From: Streptomyces niphimycinicus
GTDB lineage: Bacteria > Actinomycetota > Actinomycetes > Streptomycetales > Streptomycetaceae
Assembly: GCF_018883605.1 (NCBI RefSeq)
Contig: NZ_JAHLEM010000072.1
Span: forward strand, 1 to 38,478
Direction: 5' to 3'
DNA: 38,478 bases
Part shown: piece by piece, positions 21,420 to 33,400 of the stretch
Layout: the number at the start of each line of letters is the position of its first letter
Position numbering within the stretch: position 1 is the first letter of the stretch
Notes under the pieces: model-generated
Database searches by the model: none
What the model was told of the DNA's origin: nothing
What the model saw: only the letters and a program-made list of their open reading frames with translations
Made by a program: the position numbers and the translations under genes

Positions 21420-24400
21420 GGCGGCCGGACGCCGTCCGACTTCCCCCTGGCCCGGCTGGACCAGGCCGCGGTCGACCGGCTGGTGGGCGACGGACGGGAG
21501 ATCGAGGATGTCTATCCGCTGACGCCGCTTCAGGAGGGCATGCTCTTCCACCGGCTGGTCGGCGGCGCGGAGGACGTCTACCTCGACCAGGCAGTGCTGA
21601 CCCTGGAGGGAATCCGCGACCCGGAGGCGTTCGCCCGGGCCTGGCAGGAGACGGTGGACCGCACTCCGGTGCTCCGCGGTGGTGTCGTCTGGGAGGGTGT
21701 GGAGCGCCCGCTCCAGATCGTCCGCCACCGGGCCGAGGTGCCCGTGACCCTGCTGGACTGGCGCGGGCGCTCCGATGAGCGGCGCGAGGCCGAGCTGGAG
21801 CGCTTCCGCGCCGAGGACCTGGCCCGGGGCATCGATCTGGCCGCGCCGCCGCTGATGCGGCTGGCCATCGCCCGGCTGACCGACGCCCGGGTGGTGCTGA
21901 TCTGGACCTCGCACCATCTGGTCCTGGACGGCTGGAGCCTGGCGCAGGTGTTCACCGAGGTGTGCGAGCGGTACACCGCGGCCACCCGGGGCCATGCCCC
22001 GGCGCTCCCCGCCCGCCGGCCGTTCCGCGACTATCTCCAGTGGCTGGCCGGGCAGGACGGGCAGGAAGCCGAGCACCATTGGCGGGAGTTGCTCGCGGGC
22101 TTCACCGCGCCGACCCCGCTCCCCCGCGATCGCGTGGCCGTGGAGTCCCACCGGGCCCGGTCCTCGGCGACCGTGGCGGTGGCGCTCACCCGCGAGGCGT
22201 CGGAGGAGCTGCGCCGTACGGCCCGGAGCGGCGGCCTGACCGTCAACACGATCGTGCAGGGCGCCTGGGCGCTGCTGCTGTCCCGGTACGACGGTGTGGA
22301 GGACGTGGTCTTCGGCACCACCGTCTCGGGCCGCCCGGCGGAGCTGGCCGGGGTCGAGTCGATGGTGGGGATGTTCATCAACACCCTGCCGACCCGGGTC
22401 CGGGTGGACGCCGCCCGGCACACCGGTGACTGGCTGCGGGAGCTCCAGATGGCGCAGTCCGCGTCCCGGCGCCATGAATCCGTCTCGCTGGCGCAGGTGT
22501 CGGGCTGGAGCGAGCTACCGGCCGGGACCCCGCTCTTCGACTCCATGGTGGCCTTCGAGAACTACCCCTTCGACGACTCATCGGCGCGCGAGGCGGGGCT
22601 GCGGATCGTCGAGGTGCGGTCCGTCGACGCGACCAACTTCGGCCTGAGTCTGCGGGCGCATCTCTCCGACCGGCTGGGCTTCGATCTCGGCTACGACCCG
22701 GGGCTGTTCGACGCCCGGACCGCGGCCGCGCTCGCCGACCGGCTGTGCCTGCTGCTCACGGCGATAGCGGCGGACACCGACCGTCCGCTGCGGGCGCTGC
22801 CGTGGACCACCGGCGAGGAGCGCCGGCGGATCCTGGTGGAGTGGGGCGGCGACGCGGCCACAGCCACGCCGGAGCGGACCCTGGTGGAGCTGTTCGAGGA
22901 GCAGGCCGCCCGCACCCCCGGGGCCATCGCCGTCTCCTGCGCCGGGGAATCGCTGTCGTACGCCGAACTCGACGCGCGGGCGAGCCGGTTGGCGCACCGG
23001 CTCATCGCCGAGGGCGCCGGGCGGGAGCGGTATGTGGCGCTGGCGCTGCCCCGTTCGCCGGAGATGATCGTGGCGATCGTGGCGGTGCTGAAGACGGGGG
23101 CGGCCTATCTGCCGCTCGACCCGGACCAGCCGTCCGGCCGGATCGCCCGGATGCTCGCCGACGCCGAACCGGTCGTCCTGCTGACCACCGCCGCCCTGGA
23201 GGCGCGGCTCGGCGAGGACACCGCCGTGGCCCGGCTGAGTCTGGACGACCCCGCCCTGATCGCCGATCTGGAGGGCCTGCCCGCCGCCGTCCCGGCCGGT
23301 TCGGGACCGCTGCCCGACAGCCCCGCCTACGCCATCTACACCTCCGGGTCCACGGGTGTGCCCAAGGGCGTGGTGATCCCGCACGCCAATGTGGTCCGGC
23401 TGTTCTCCCGGACCCAAGCGTGGTTCTCGTTCGACGCGAGCGATGTGTGGACGCTGTTCCACAGTTACGCCTTCGACTTCTCCGTCTGGGAGATCTGGGG
23501 GCCGCTGCTGCACGGCGGCCGGCTCGTGGTCGTGCCGTACGCCGTCTCCCGCTCCCCGGAGGAGTTCCTGCGGCTGCTGGTGGACGAGCGGGTGACGGTG
23601 CTCAGCCAGACGCCGTCCGCCTTCCAGGGGCTGATGCGCGCGGACGAGGAGAACCCCGGGGCCCGGCTCGCCCTGCGCCGCGTGGTGTTCGGTGGTGAGG
23701 CGCTCGACGCGCGGCGGCTGGCGGGCTGGTACGCGCGGCATCCGGACACCGCGCCGGTGCTGGTCAACATGTACGGGATCACCGAGACCACCGTGCATGT
23801 CACCTACGCCCCGCTGGACCGCGCCACCGCGTCCGTCGTGGCGGCCGCCGGAAGCGCCATCGGCACCGGCATCCCCGATCTGCGGGTGTATGTGCTGGAC
23901 GAGGATCTTCGGCCGGTGCCGCCGGGGGCGGTGGGCGAGCTGTATGTGGCGGGGGCCGGGCTGGCCCGGGGCTATCTGCGCCGCCCGGGGCTGACCGCGT
24001 CCCGTTTCGTGGCCGATCCGCACGGGCCCGCCGGGAGCCGGATGTACCGCACCGGCGACCGGGCCCGGTGGAGCGCCGACGGGAAGCTGGAGTATCTGGG
24101 CCGCGCCGACGACCAGGTGAAGATCCGCGGTTTCCGGATCGAGCCCGGGGAGATCGAGGCCGCCCTGGTGGCCCATCCGCGGGTGGGCGACGCGGTGGTG
24201 ACCGTACGGGAGGACCAGCCCGGGGTGCGGCGCCTGGTGGCCTATGTGGTGGCCGCCGGTGCGGCGGCGCCACCGGACGCCGCCGAGCTGCGGGAGTTCC
24301 TCCAGCGGTCGCTGCCCGCACAGATGATTCCGGCGGCGTTCCTATCCCTGGACGCGCTGCCGCTGACCGTCAACGGCAAGCTGGACCGGGGCGCGCTGCC

Positions 24401-27400
24401 CGCGCCCGGCCCGGACGGCTTCGCGGCGAGCGCCGAGCGGATCGCCCCGCGCACCGAGGCCGAACGTACGGTGGCGCGGGTGTGGGCCGAGGTCCTCCCG
24501 GTCGAGGAGGCCGGGGCGACGGACGATTTCTTCGCCCTGGGCGGCGATTCGATCCTGGCCATCCGGGTGGCTTCCCGGCTGCGGACGGCCTTCGGCACGG
24601 ACGTCACCCCGCGCGCCCTGTTCACCCACACCACCGTGGCCGGCCTCGCCGCCGCGCTGGCCGCGCCCGAGGAGGGCGGGAGCGCGGACACCATCCACGG
24701 GAGCGCGGACACCATCCCGGCCGTGTCACGGGATGGGGAGCTGCCGCTGTCCTTCGCGCAGGCGCGGCTGTGGTTCCTGGACTCCTTCGACGACGGCGGT
24801 ACGGAGTATGTGACACCGTTCGCGCTGCGGCTGCGCGGCCGCCTGGACACCGCCGCCCTGCGCACCGCCCTGGACTCACTGGTGGCCCGGCACGAGCCGC
24901 TGCGCACCACCTTCGCCGAGGTGGACGGCCGCGGGGTGCAGCGGGTGCACGACCCGTACCCGGTGGCGCTGCCCTCGCACGACCTCACGGCCCGTCCCGC
25001 GGCCGACCGCGAGCGGGAGCTGGAACGACTGCTGGAACGGGACGGCGCCACCCCCTTCGACCTGCGCACCGGCCCGCTGCTGCGGGCGTCCCTGATCCGA
25101 CTGGACGACGAGGAGCACGTCCTCACCCTGACGATGCACCACATCGTCACGGACGGCTGGTCCACCGCCGTCATCGGCGCCGATCTGAGCGAGCTGTACG
25201 GCGCGGCGGTCATGGCACGACCGCCCGCGCTCGCCCCGCTGCCGCTGGGTTACGCCGACTACGCGGCGTGGCAGCGCGATCCGCTCGGTGGCGCGGCGGC
25301 GGTGGAGCCGCAGTTGGAGTACTGGCGGGCGCGGCTGGCCGAGCTGGCGCCGCTGGAGCTGCCGACCGACCGTCCGCGGCCGGCCGTGCAGACCAAAAAC
25401 GGGGCGCTGCTGGAGTTCACCCTGCCCGCCGGGCTGGTGGAACGGCTGCGCGCGGCCGGGCGGCGCGGCGATGCCACCCTCTTCATGACGCTCCTCGCCA
25501 CCTGCCAGGTGCTGCTCGCCCGCTGGTCGGGCCGGCAGGACATCGCGGTGGGCACCGTGACGTCGGGACGGGAGCGCCCCGAACTGGAGCATCTGGTCGG
25601 GATGTTCGTGAACACGCTGGTGCTGCGCACCCGGGTGGAGGCCGACCAGACCTTCGAGGAGCTGCTCACCCGGGTGCGGGGCACCGTACTGGACGCCTTC
25701 GCCCACCAGGACGTGCCGTTCGAGCGGATCGTGGACGCGCTCCAGCCGGAGCGGGACACCAGCCGCACCCCGCTCTTCCAGGTCATGGTGGCGCTGCACA
25801 ATCTGGGCGCGGAGGTGCCGGAGCTGCCGGGTCTCAGCGTGGAGGCCGTCCGGGTTCCCGGCCGGACCGCCGGTTTCGATCTGGGCTTCGACTTCGTGGA
25901 ACACCTCGGCGCCCTGACCGGTTTCGTGGAGTACAACACCGACCTGTTCGACGCGGCCACCGTGGAGCGGATGACCCGCCAACTGCGGCTGCTGCTGGAA
26001 GCGGTGGCCGAGGACCCCGGGCTGCCGGTGGGCGAACTGCCGCTGCTGACCGCCGGGGAGCGGCGGACGGTGCTGGAGGAGTGGAACGACACCGCGCTCG
26101 CGGTGGCGGACACCACCTTCCCCCGTCTCTTCGAGGAGCAGGCCGCCCGCACCCCGGGCGCCACCGCGCTGGTGGCCGCCGACGCCACCTACGACTTCGC
26201 GGGGCTGGGCGCCCGCGCCAACCGGCTGGCCCACCATCTGATCCACCTCGGCGTGGGTCCGGAGAAGGTGGTGGCGGTCAGGCTGCCGCGCACCGCCGAT
26301 CTGATGGTGGCCCTGCTCGCCGTCCTCAAGTCGGGCGGTACGCACCTGTACGTCGACCCCGAACTGCCCGCCGAGCGCGCGCGATTCCTGCTGGAGGACG
26401 CCGCGCCCGAGGTCGTCCTCACTCCCGAGGTCCTGCGGGACGCGCCCCTGGACGGGCTGCCGGACACCGATCCCACCGACGCCGACCGGCCCTCCCCGCT
26501 GCTCCCCGGGCACACCGCGTACATCACCTACACCTCGGGGTCCACCGGCCGCCCCAAGGGCGTCGCCGTCGAACACCGCCAGTTGGTCAACCTCTGCCTC
26601 GACCACGCGGCCGAGCTCATCGCACCGCACCGGGCCGAGGCGGGCCGTCCGCTGCGCGCGGCGCTGACCGCCGCGTTCTCCTTCGACACCTCCTGGGAGG
26701 GCGCGGTGTTCCTGGCCGCCGGCCAGGAGGTGCATCTGGTCGACGACGCGGTACGGCTCGACCCGGCCGCCCTCGTGGCGCTGATCGACGCCCATGGCGT
26801 GGACTTCGTCGACCTCACCCCGTCGTACCTCCATGAGCTGATGGCGGCCGGGCTGTTCGCCCGGGGCCGCCACCGCCCCCGGATCGTCATGGTGGGCGGC
26901 GAGGCCCTCGGGACGGCGCTGTGGCGGAAGCTGCGCGCGGTGCCGGGCGTGGCGGCGTACAACTTCTACGGGCCCACCGAATGCACCGTGGACGCGGTCT
27001 ACGGCGATCTGGCCGGTCTCGGCGAGCGCCCGCTCATCGGACGGCCCGGCCGCAATCTGCGGGCGTACGTCCTGGACGGCGCGCTGCGGCCGGTGCCGCC
27101 CGGTATCCCCGGTGAACTCCATCTGGCCGGGGCCCAGGTCGCCCGCGGCTATCTGCGCCGCCCCGGGCTCACCGCTGGGCATTTCGTCGCCGATCCGTAC
27201 GGCCCTCCCGGCAGCCGGATGTACCGCACCGGCGACCGGGCGCGCTGGACGACGGAGGGGGCGCTGGAGTTCCTCGGCCGCGCCGACGAGCAGCTCAAGA
27301 TCCGTGGGTTGCGGATCGAGCCCGGGGAGATCGAGGCCGCGCTGCTGGACCATCCGGCGATCCAGGAGGCGGTGGTCGTGGCCCGAGAGGACACCGGCCA

Positions 27401-30400
27401 CCGGCGGCTGGTGGCCTATCTGGTGGCCGCCGATTCCACCGACCCGGCCACCGATTCCACCGCTCCGGCCGCCGACTCGCCCGCTCCGGCCGCCGATTTC
27501 CCCGGTCCGGTGGAACTGCGCGCCCGGCTCAAGCGCACCCTGCCCGACTACATGGTCCCGGCCGCCTTCGTGACGCTGAAGCGGATGCCCCGCACCGACA
27601 GCGGCAAGGTCGACCGGCGCGCGCTGCCCGCTCCCTGCGACCGGCCTGAGCAGGGCTCGCCGTATGTGGCGCCCCGCACCCATGCCGAGACGGTGCTGGC
27701 GGGCGTCTGGGCCGAGGTGCTGGGCGTCCCCCAGGTGGGTGTGGAGGACAACTTCTTCGCCCTGGGCGGCGATTCGATCCTCAGCATCCAGATCGTCTCC
27801 CGCGCCCGCCAGGCCGGGCTGACCCTCACCTCCAAGGACGTCTTCCGCCACCAGACCATCGCGGAACTCGCGTTGAGCGTCGAGACCGCCGAGCGGCAGC
27901 CGCTTCCGGAGCCCGCCGGGGCGGTGGCCGGACCGGCGCCGCTGACCCCGATCCAGCACTGGTATCTGGACGGGCGGCGGCCCGGCGAGCGGCACCACTT
28001 CACCATGAGCCACCGGCTGGAGCTCACCGGCGACCTCGACGAGGCCGCCCTGCGGCAGGCGGTGGACGCCCTGGTGGCGCAGCACGCGGCGCTGCGCACC
28101 CGCTTCCTGGCCGTCGACGGCCGGTGGCGGCAGGAGGTTCTGCCCGCCGCCCCCGCCGGTGTCCTGGAGCGGCACGACCTGTCGGGTCTGGACGACGCGG
28201 CGCGCGCCGCCGCCGTACGGGAGGCCACGGTCGCGGCACAGACGGGGCTGGACATCGGCGAGGGGGCGGTGCTGCGGGTGCTGCTGTTCGCCTTCGGCCC
28301 CGGGCGGCCGTCCGAGCTGCTGCTCACCGCCCATCATCTGGTGGTGGACGGCGTGTCCTGGCGGGTTCTGCTCGGCGATCTGGAGACCGCCTACCGCCGC
28401 GCCGCCGCCGGTGGCCCGGCCACCCTGCCCCCGGCGAGCAGCGCCTTCACCCGGTGGGCCGCCCGGCTCGCGGAACACGTGCGCTCCGGCGGGCTCGACG
28501 GCGATCTGGAGTACTGGACGGGTGTGGCGCGGTCCGCGCCCGCCGCGCTCCCCGTCGACCGCGAGGGCCCCAACACCCATGAGACGGCGGCCACGGTGAC
28601 CACGGTCCTCGGCCGGGCCGAGACCGAGGCGCTGCTGCGCCAGGTCCCCGGTGTCTACCGGACGCGGATCAACGATGTGCTGCTGGGCGCGCTCGGCCGG
28701 GCGCTCGCGCGCTGGACCGGTGGGGACACGGTGCTGATCGGCGTGGAGGGACACGGCCGCGAGGATCTCTTCGAGGACCTGGACCTCTCCCGTACGGTCG
28801 GCTGGTTCACCTCCGAGTACCCGCTCGCGCTGGCCGTCGATGCCGAGGCGGGGTGGCGCGACACCCTCCGGTCCGTCAAGGAGCAGTTGCGCGCCGTCCC
28901 GCATCACGGGCTCGGCTACGGAGCGCTGCGCCATCTGGCTCCCGAGGGCTCCCCGGCCGGGGAGCTGCGGGACGGCCCGTCGCCGCAGCTCGTCTTCAAC
29001 TACCACGGCCAGTGGGATGTGGCGGCGGACGACGACGGCGCCGCCCCCGGCCTCTACCGCGCCGCCCTCCCCGTGACCGGCCAGGACGCCCCGCCCGGGG
29101 AGACCCGGCCATGTCTGCTGGAGGTCACCGGCGCGGTCCAGGACGGCCGTCTGGAGCTGGGCTGGAGCTATCCATCCCGGATGTACGACGAGGCCACCGT
29201 GCGCGGGCTCGCCGATGACTGTCTGGCCGCGCTGAAGGAGATCGTGGCGCACTGCGCGGAGCCCGGCGCGGGCGGGCGCACGCCGTCCGACTTCCCGCTC
29301 GCCCGGCTCGACCAGCGCCAGGTGGATCTGATCGCCGGTGACGGCGGCGCGGTGGAGGACGTCTATCCGCTGACCCCGCTCCAGGCCGGCATGCTCTTCC
29401 ATGGCCTCGTGGACAGCGGTGCCACCGGTGGCGCCTACTTCGACCAGATCGCCATCCGGATCGGCGGGATCGCCGACCCGGACGCCTTCGCCGACGCGTG
29501 GCAGCGGGTGGTGGACCGTACGCCGGGCTTACGCAGTTCCGTCCGCTGGGAGGGGCTCGCCGAGCCCGTCCAGCTCGTCCACCGCCAGGCCGAGCTGCCC
29601 ACCGTCCGGCTGGACTGGCGGGGGCTGACGCGGTCCGCGCGGGAGGAGGCGCTGGGCCTGCTGCTGGCCGAGGACCGCGCCGCCGGGATGGCACTCGCCT
29701 CGGCCCCGCTGAGCCGGATCGCGGTGGCCGGGCTGCCCGATGACGAGGTCATGCTGGTGTGGACCGCACACCATCTGATGCTGGACGGCTGGAGCACCGG
29801 GCAGATCTTCGCCGAGGTGTGCGAGACCTACGCGGCGCTCGTGGCCGGACGCACACCGCAGCCGGCCGCGCGCCGCCCCTTCCGGGACTTTCTGCGCTGG
29901 CTGCGCGGGCAGGACCAGTCGCGGGCGGAGCGCCACTGGCGCGGGGTGCTGGCGGGGTTCGGCGCCCGCACGCCGCTGCCGTACGACCGGCCGCCCCGGG
30001 AGGCGCATCGCACCACCTCGACCGCGCTGACCCGGCTGGAGCTGACCGAGGAGGTGTCCGCCCGGCTGCGGGAGACGGCGCGCGACGGCGGGCTGACGGT
30101 CAACACGGTGGTGCAGGGGGCGTGGGCGCTGCTGCTGTCGCGGTACGGCGGTGAGCGCGATGTGGTGTTCGGCACCACCGTCTCGGGCCGTCCGGAGGGG
30201 CTGCCGGGCGTGGAGACGATGGTCGGCATGTTCATCAACACGGTCCCCACCCGGGCCGTGGCCGAGGGCGGCCGTGAGGTCGTGGAGTGGCTGCGGGAGC
30301 TTCAGGAGCAGCAGAGCGAGTCCCGCCGCTTCGACTTCGTCGCCCTCCCCCGGATCCAGGCCCTCAGCGCGCTTCCGGCCGGTGAGGCGCTCTTCGACAG

Positions 30401-33400
30401 CATGGTGGTGTTCGAGAACTACCCGTTCGACGAGGCGTCGGCGGCCGGTGCCGGGATCCGTGTCCGGGAGGTGCGGGCCGAGGACTCCACCAGTTTCCCG
30501 CTGTGTCTGCGGGCCTATCTCGGCGACCGGCTGGGCTTCGACATCGCCTACGATCCGGCGCTGTTCGACGCGGCCACGGTGGAGCGGGCGGCGGCCCATC
30601 TCCAGACGCTGCTGACCGGGATCGCGGACGGCGCCGGACGGTCGCTGGCCGAGCTGCCGCTGCTGACGTCGGCGGAGCGCCGACGGGCGATGGGCGAGTG
30701 GAATGCCACCGCCCGGCCGCTGCCGGAGGGCTCACTGGCCGAGCTGTTCGCCGAGCGGGTCCGGCGTGCCCCGGACGCCGTCGCCGTGACCGACGGCGCC
30801 ACCTCGCTCAGCTATGCCCGACTCGACGACTGGGCGGGCCGGTTGGCGGGACATCTGGTGCGGTCCGGGCTGCGGCCGGAGGACCGGGTGGCGCTGCTCA
30901 TGGACCGGTCGGTGGAGCTGGTCGTGGCCCAGCTCGCGGTGGTCAGGGCCGGTGGGGTGTACGTACCGGTGGACGTCCGCGCCCCGGGCGATCGGCGGCG
31001 GACACTGCTGGACCAGGCGGGCGCCGCGGTCGTGCTGACGCCGGAGGAGGTGGCCGCCGCGCGGGAGGGCGAGCCGCCGGCACACGCGGTGCCGGTGCAC
31101 CGGGACCAGTTGGCGTATGTGATGTTCACCTCCGGGTCGACCGGGGTGCCCAAGGCCGTGGGGGTGCGCCATCGCGATGTGGCGGCGCTCGCCCTGGACC
31201 GGGCCTTCGCCGGTGGCGGGCATGAGCGGGTGCCGCTGCACTCGCCGGTGGCGTTCGACGCCGCCACCTACGAGATGTGGGTGCCGCTGCTGGGCGGTGG
31301 CCGGGTGGTGGTGACATCGGGCGAGCTGGACGCCGCAGCGGTACGCCGGCTGGTGGCAGCACAGGGGATCACCGGACTCTGGCTGACCGCCGGGCTGTTC
31401 CGGCTGCTGGCGCAGGACGCGCCGGACTGCTTCGCGGGGCTGCGCGAGGTGTGGACGGGCGGCGATGTGGTGCCCGCGGCCTCGGTGCGCCGGGTGCTGG
31501 ACCGCTGCCCCGGGCTGACCGTGGTGGACGGGTACGGGCCGACCGAGACGACGACCTTCGCCACGTCCTTCCCGATGTCCCGCGCCGACGAGGTGCCCGA
31601 GGTGGTGCCGATCGGCCGGCCACTGGACAACATGCGGGTCCACGTCCTGGACGCGCGGCTGGGGATCGTGCCGCCGGGTGTGGTCGGGGAGCTTTTCATC
31701 GCCGGGGAAGGGGTGGCGCGTGGCTACCTCGGCCGTCCCGGTCCGACCGCCGCGACGTTCCTCGCCGATCCGTACGGGCCCGCCGGGGAGCGGATGTACC
31801 GCACCGGCGATCTGGCGCGCCGGCGGCCGGACGGCACGGTGGAGTTCCTCGGCCGCGCCGATGACCAGGTCAAGGTCCGTGGCTTCCGGATCGAGCCGGG
31901 CGAGGTGGAGGGGGTGCTGGCCGGGCATCCGGAGGTGGCGGATGTCGCGGTCGTCGCCCGGAGCGGCGGTCCCGGTGGGAAGCGGCTGGTGGCCTATGTG
32001 GTGGCCGGTGGCGACGGGGCGGTGGACGGTGCGCGGCTGCGGACGTACGCGGCGCAGCGGCTCCCGGACTATATGGTGCCGTCCACCGTCGTCCCGCTGG
32101 ACGCGCTGCCGCTCGGCCCCACCGGGAAGCTGGACCGCGCGGCGCTGCCCGCCCCGGGGCCGGACATCCGCCGCACGCCCTACCGCGCACCGCGCGAGGG
32201 GGCCGAACAGGCCGTGGCCGCGGTGTGGGCCGAGGTGCTGGAGGTGGAACGGGTCGGCGCCTTGGACAACTTCTTCGAGCTGGGCGGCGACTCGATCCTC
32301 TCCATCCGGCTCACCTCACGGCTGCGGGAGGTGCTCGGGGTGGAGCCCTCGCCCCGCCTGGTGTTCACCCATCCGACCGTCGCCGCCCTGGCCGAGGCGC
32401 TCGGTGGCGCGGACGGCCGCGCCGGGGACCGGCCCGCCGCGATCACACCGGTGGCCCGGGACGGGGAGCTGCCGCTGTCGTATCCGCAGCAACGTCTGTG
32501 GTTCCTGGACTCCTTCGCGCCGGACAGCGCCGAGTACATCACCCCGCTGGCGCTGCGGATGCGCGGAGCCCTCGATGTGGAGGCGCTCGGCGCGGCGCTG
32601 ACCGCGCTGGTGGCGCGGCATGAGTCGCTGCGGACCACCTTCGACACGGTGGACGGACGCGGGGTGCAGATCGTGCACGGCCCCTGGGAGATCCGGCTCG
32701 ACCCGTACGATCTGTCCCACCTCCCCGCCGACGGGCGGGAGGCGGAGCTGGTGGAGCTGCTGGCGTACGAACGGGCGCGCCCGTTCGATCTGCGGCGCGG
32801 ACCACTGCTGCGGACCGGGCTGATCCGGCTCGGCGACCGGGAGCATGTGCTGAGCCTGACGCTGCATCACATCATCACCGACGGCTGGTCCACCGGTGTG
32901 CTCACCGGCGATCTGCGGGAGCTGTACCGGGCGGCGCTGAGCGGTGAGCCCGCGGCGCTGCCCCCGCTGCCGGTGCACTACGCGGACTTCGCCGCCTGGC
33001 AGCGCGCCGAGCTGACCGCTCCCCGCGCGGATGAGGAACTGGCCTACTGGACCCGCCAGTTGGCCGGGGTCCCGCCGCTGGAGCTGCCCACCGACCGGCC
33101 CCGGCCCGCGGTGCGGACGAAGCACGGCTCGACCGCGGAGTTCACGGTGCCCGCCGACGTGAGCCTGCGTCTCAAGGAGTTCGGGCAGGCGCGCGGAACC
33201 ACCCTGTTCATGACGCTGGTGGCGGCGTCCCAGATCCTGCTGGCCCGGCTGTCGGGCGGGCGGGACATCGCCGTGGGCACCGTCACCTCGGGTCGGGAGC
33301 GCCCCGAGGTGGAGCGGCTGATCGGCTTCTTCGTCAACACGCTGGTGCTGCGCTCCACGGTCGATCCGCACGCCCCCTTCGGCGACTTCCTGGCCGAGGT

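Larger units (their letters stand above)
24675..29270 (+). other. NRPS module 7: C(L-donor)-A-T-E, code DTEDMGFVDK, D-basic residue
   Basis: C domain: [10 protein letters not shown] entry 24732, HHIVTDG 25137-25157. A domain: [11 protein letters not shown] 26529-26561, FDTSWE 26682-26699, NFYGPTE 26961-26981, SGKVDR 27600-27617. The code DTEDMGFVDK differs from module 5 only by Val for Ile, so the same cationic amino acid is expected at both positions. The carrier serine codon is at 27774. The E domain has HHLVVDG at 28332-28352 and EGHGRE. The C-terminal A subdomain contains a four-copy 21-nt repeat (27426-27509) that is absent from the sister domain A5. Confidence 0.9.

Noticed and set aside
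10345..22475. Very long open frames on the minus strand (for example 10345-16839 and 16188-22475)
   Set aside because: They mirror the codon pattern of the NRPS genes in high-GC DNA, have Arg/Gly/Pro/His-rich low-complexity translations with no domains, and lack ribosome sites.
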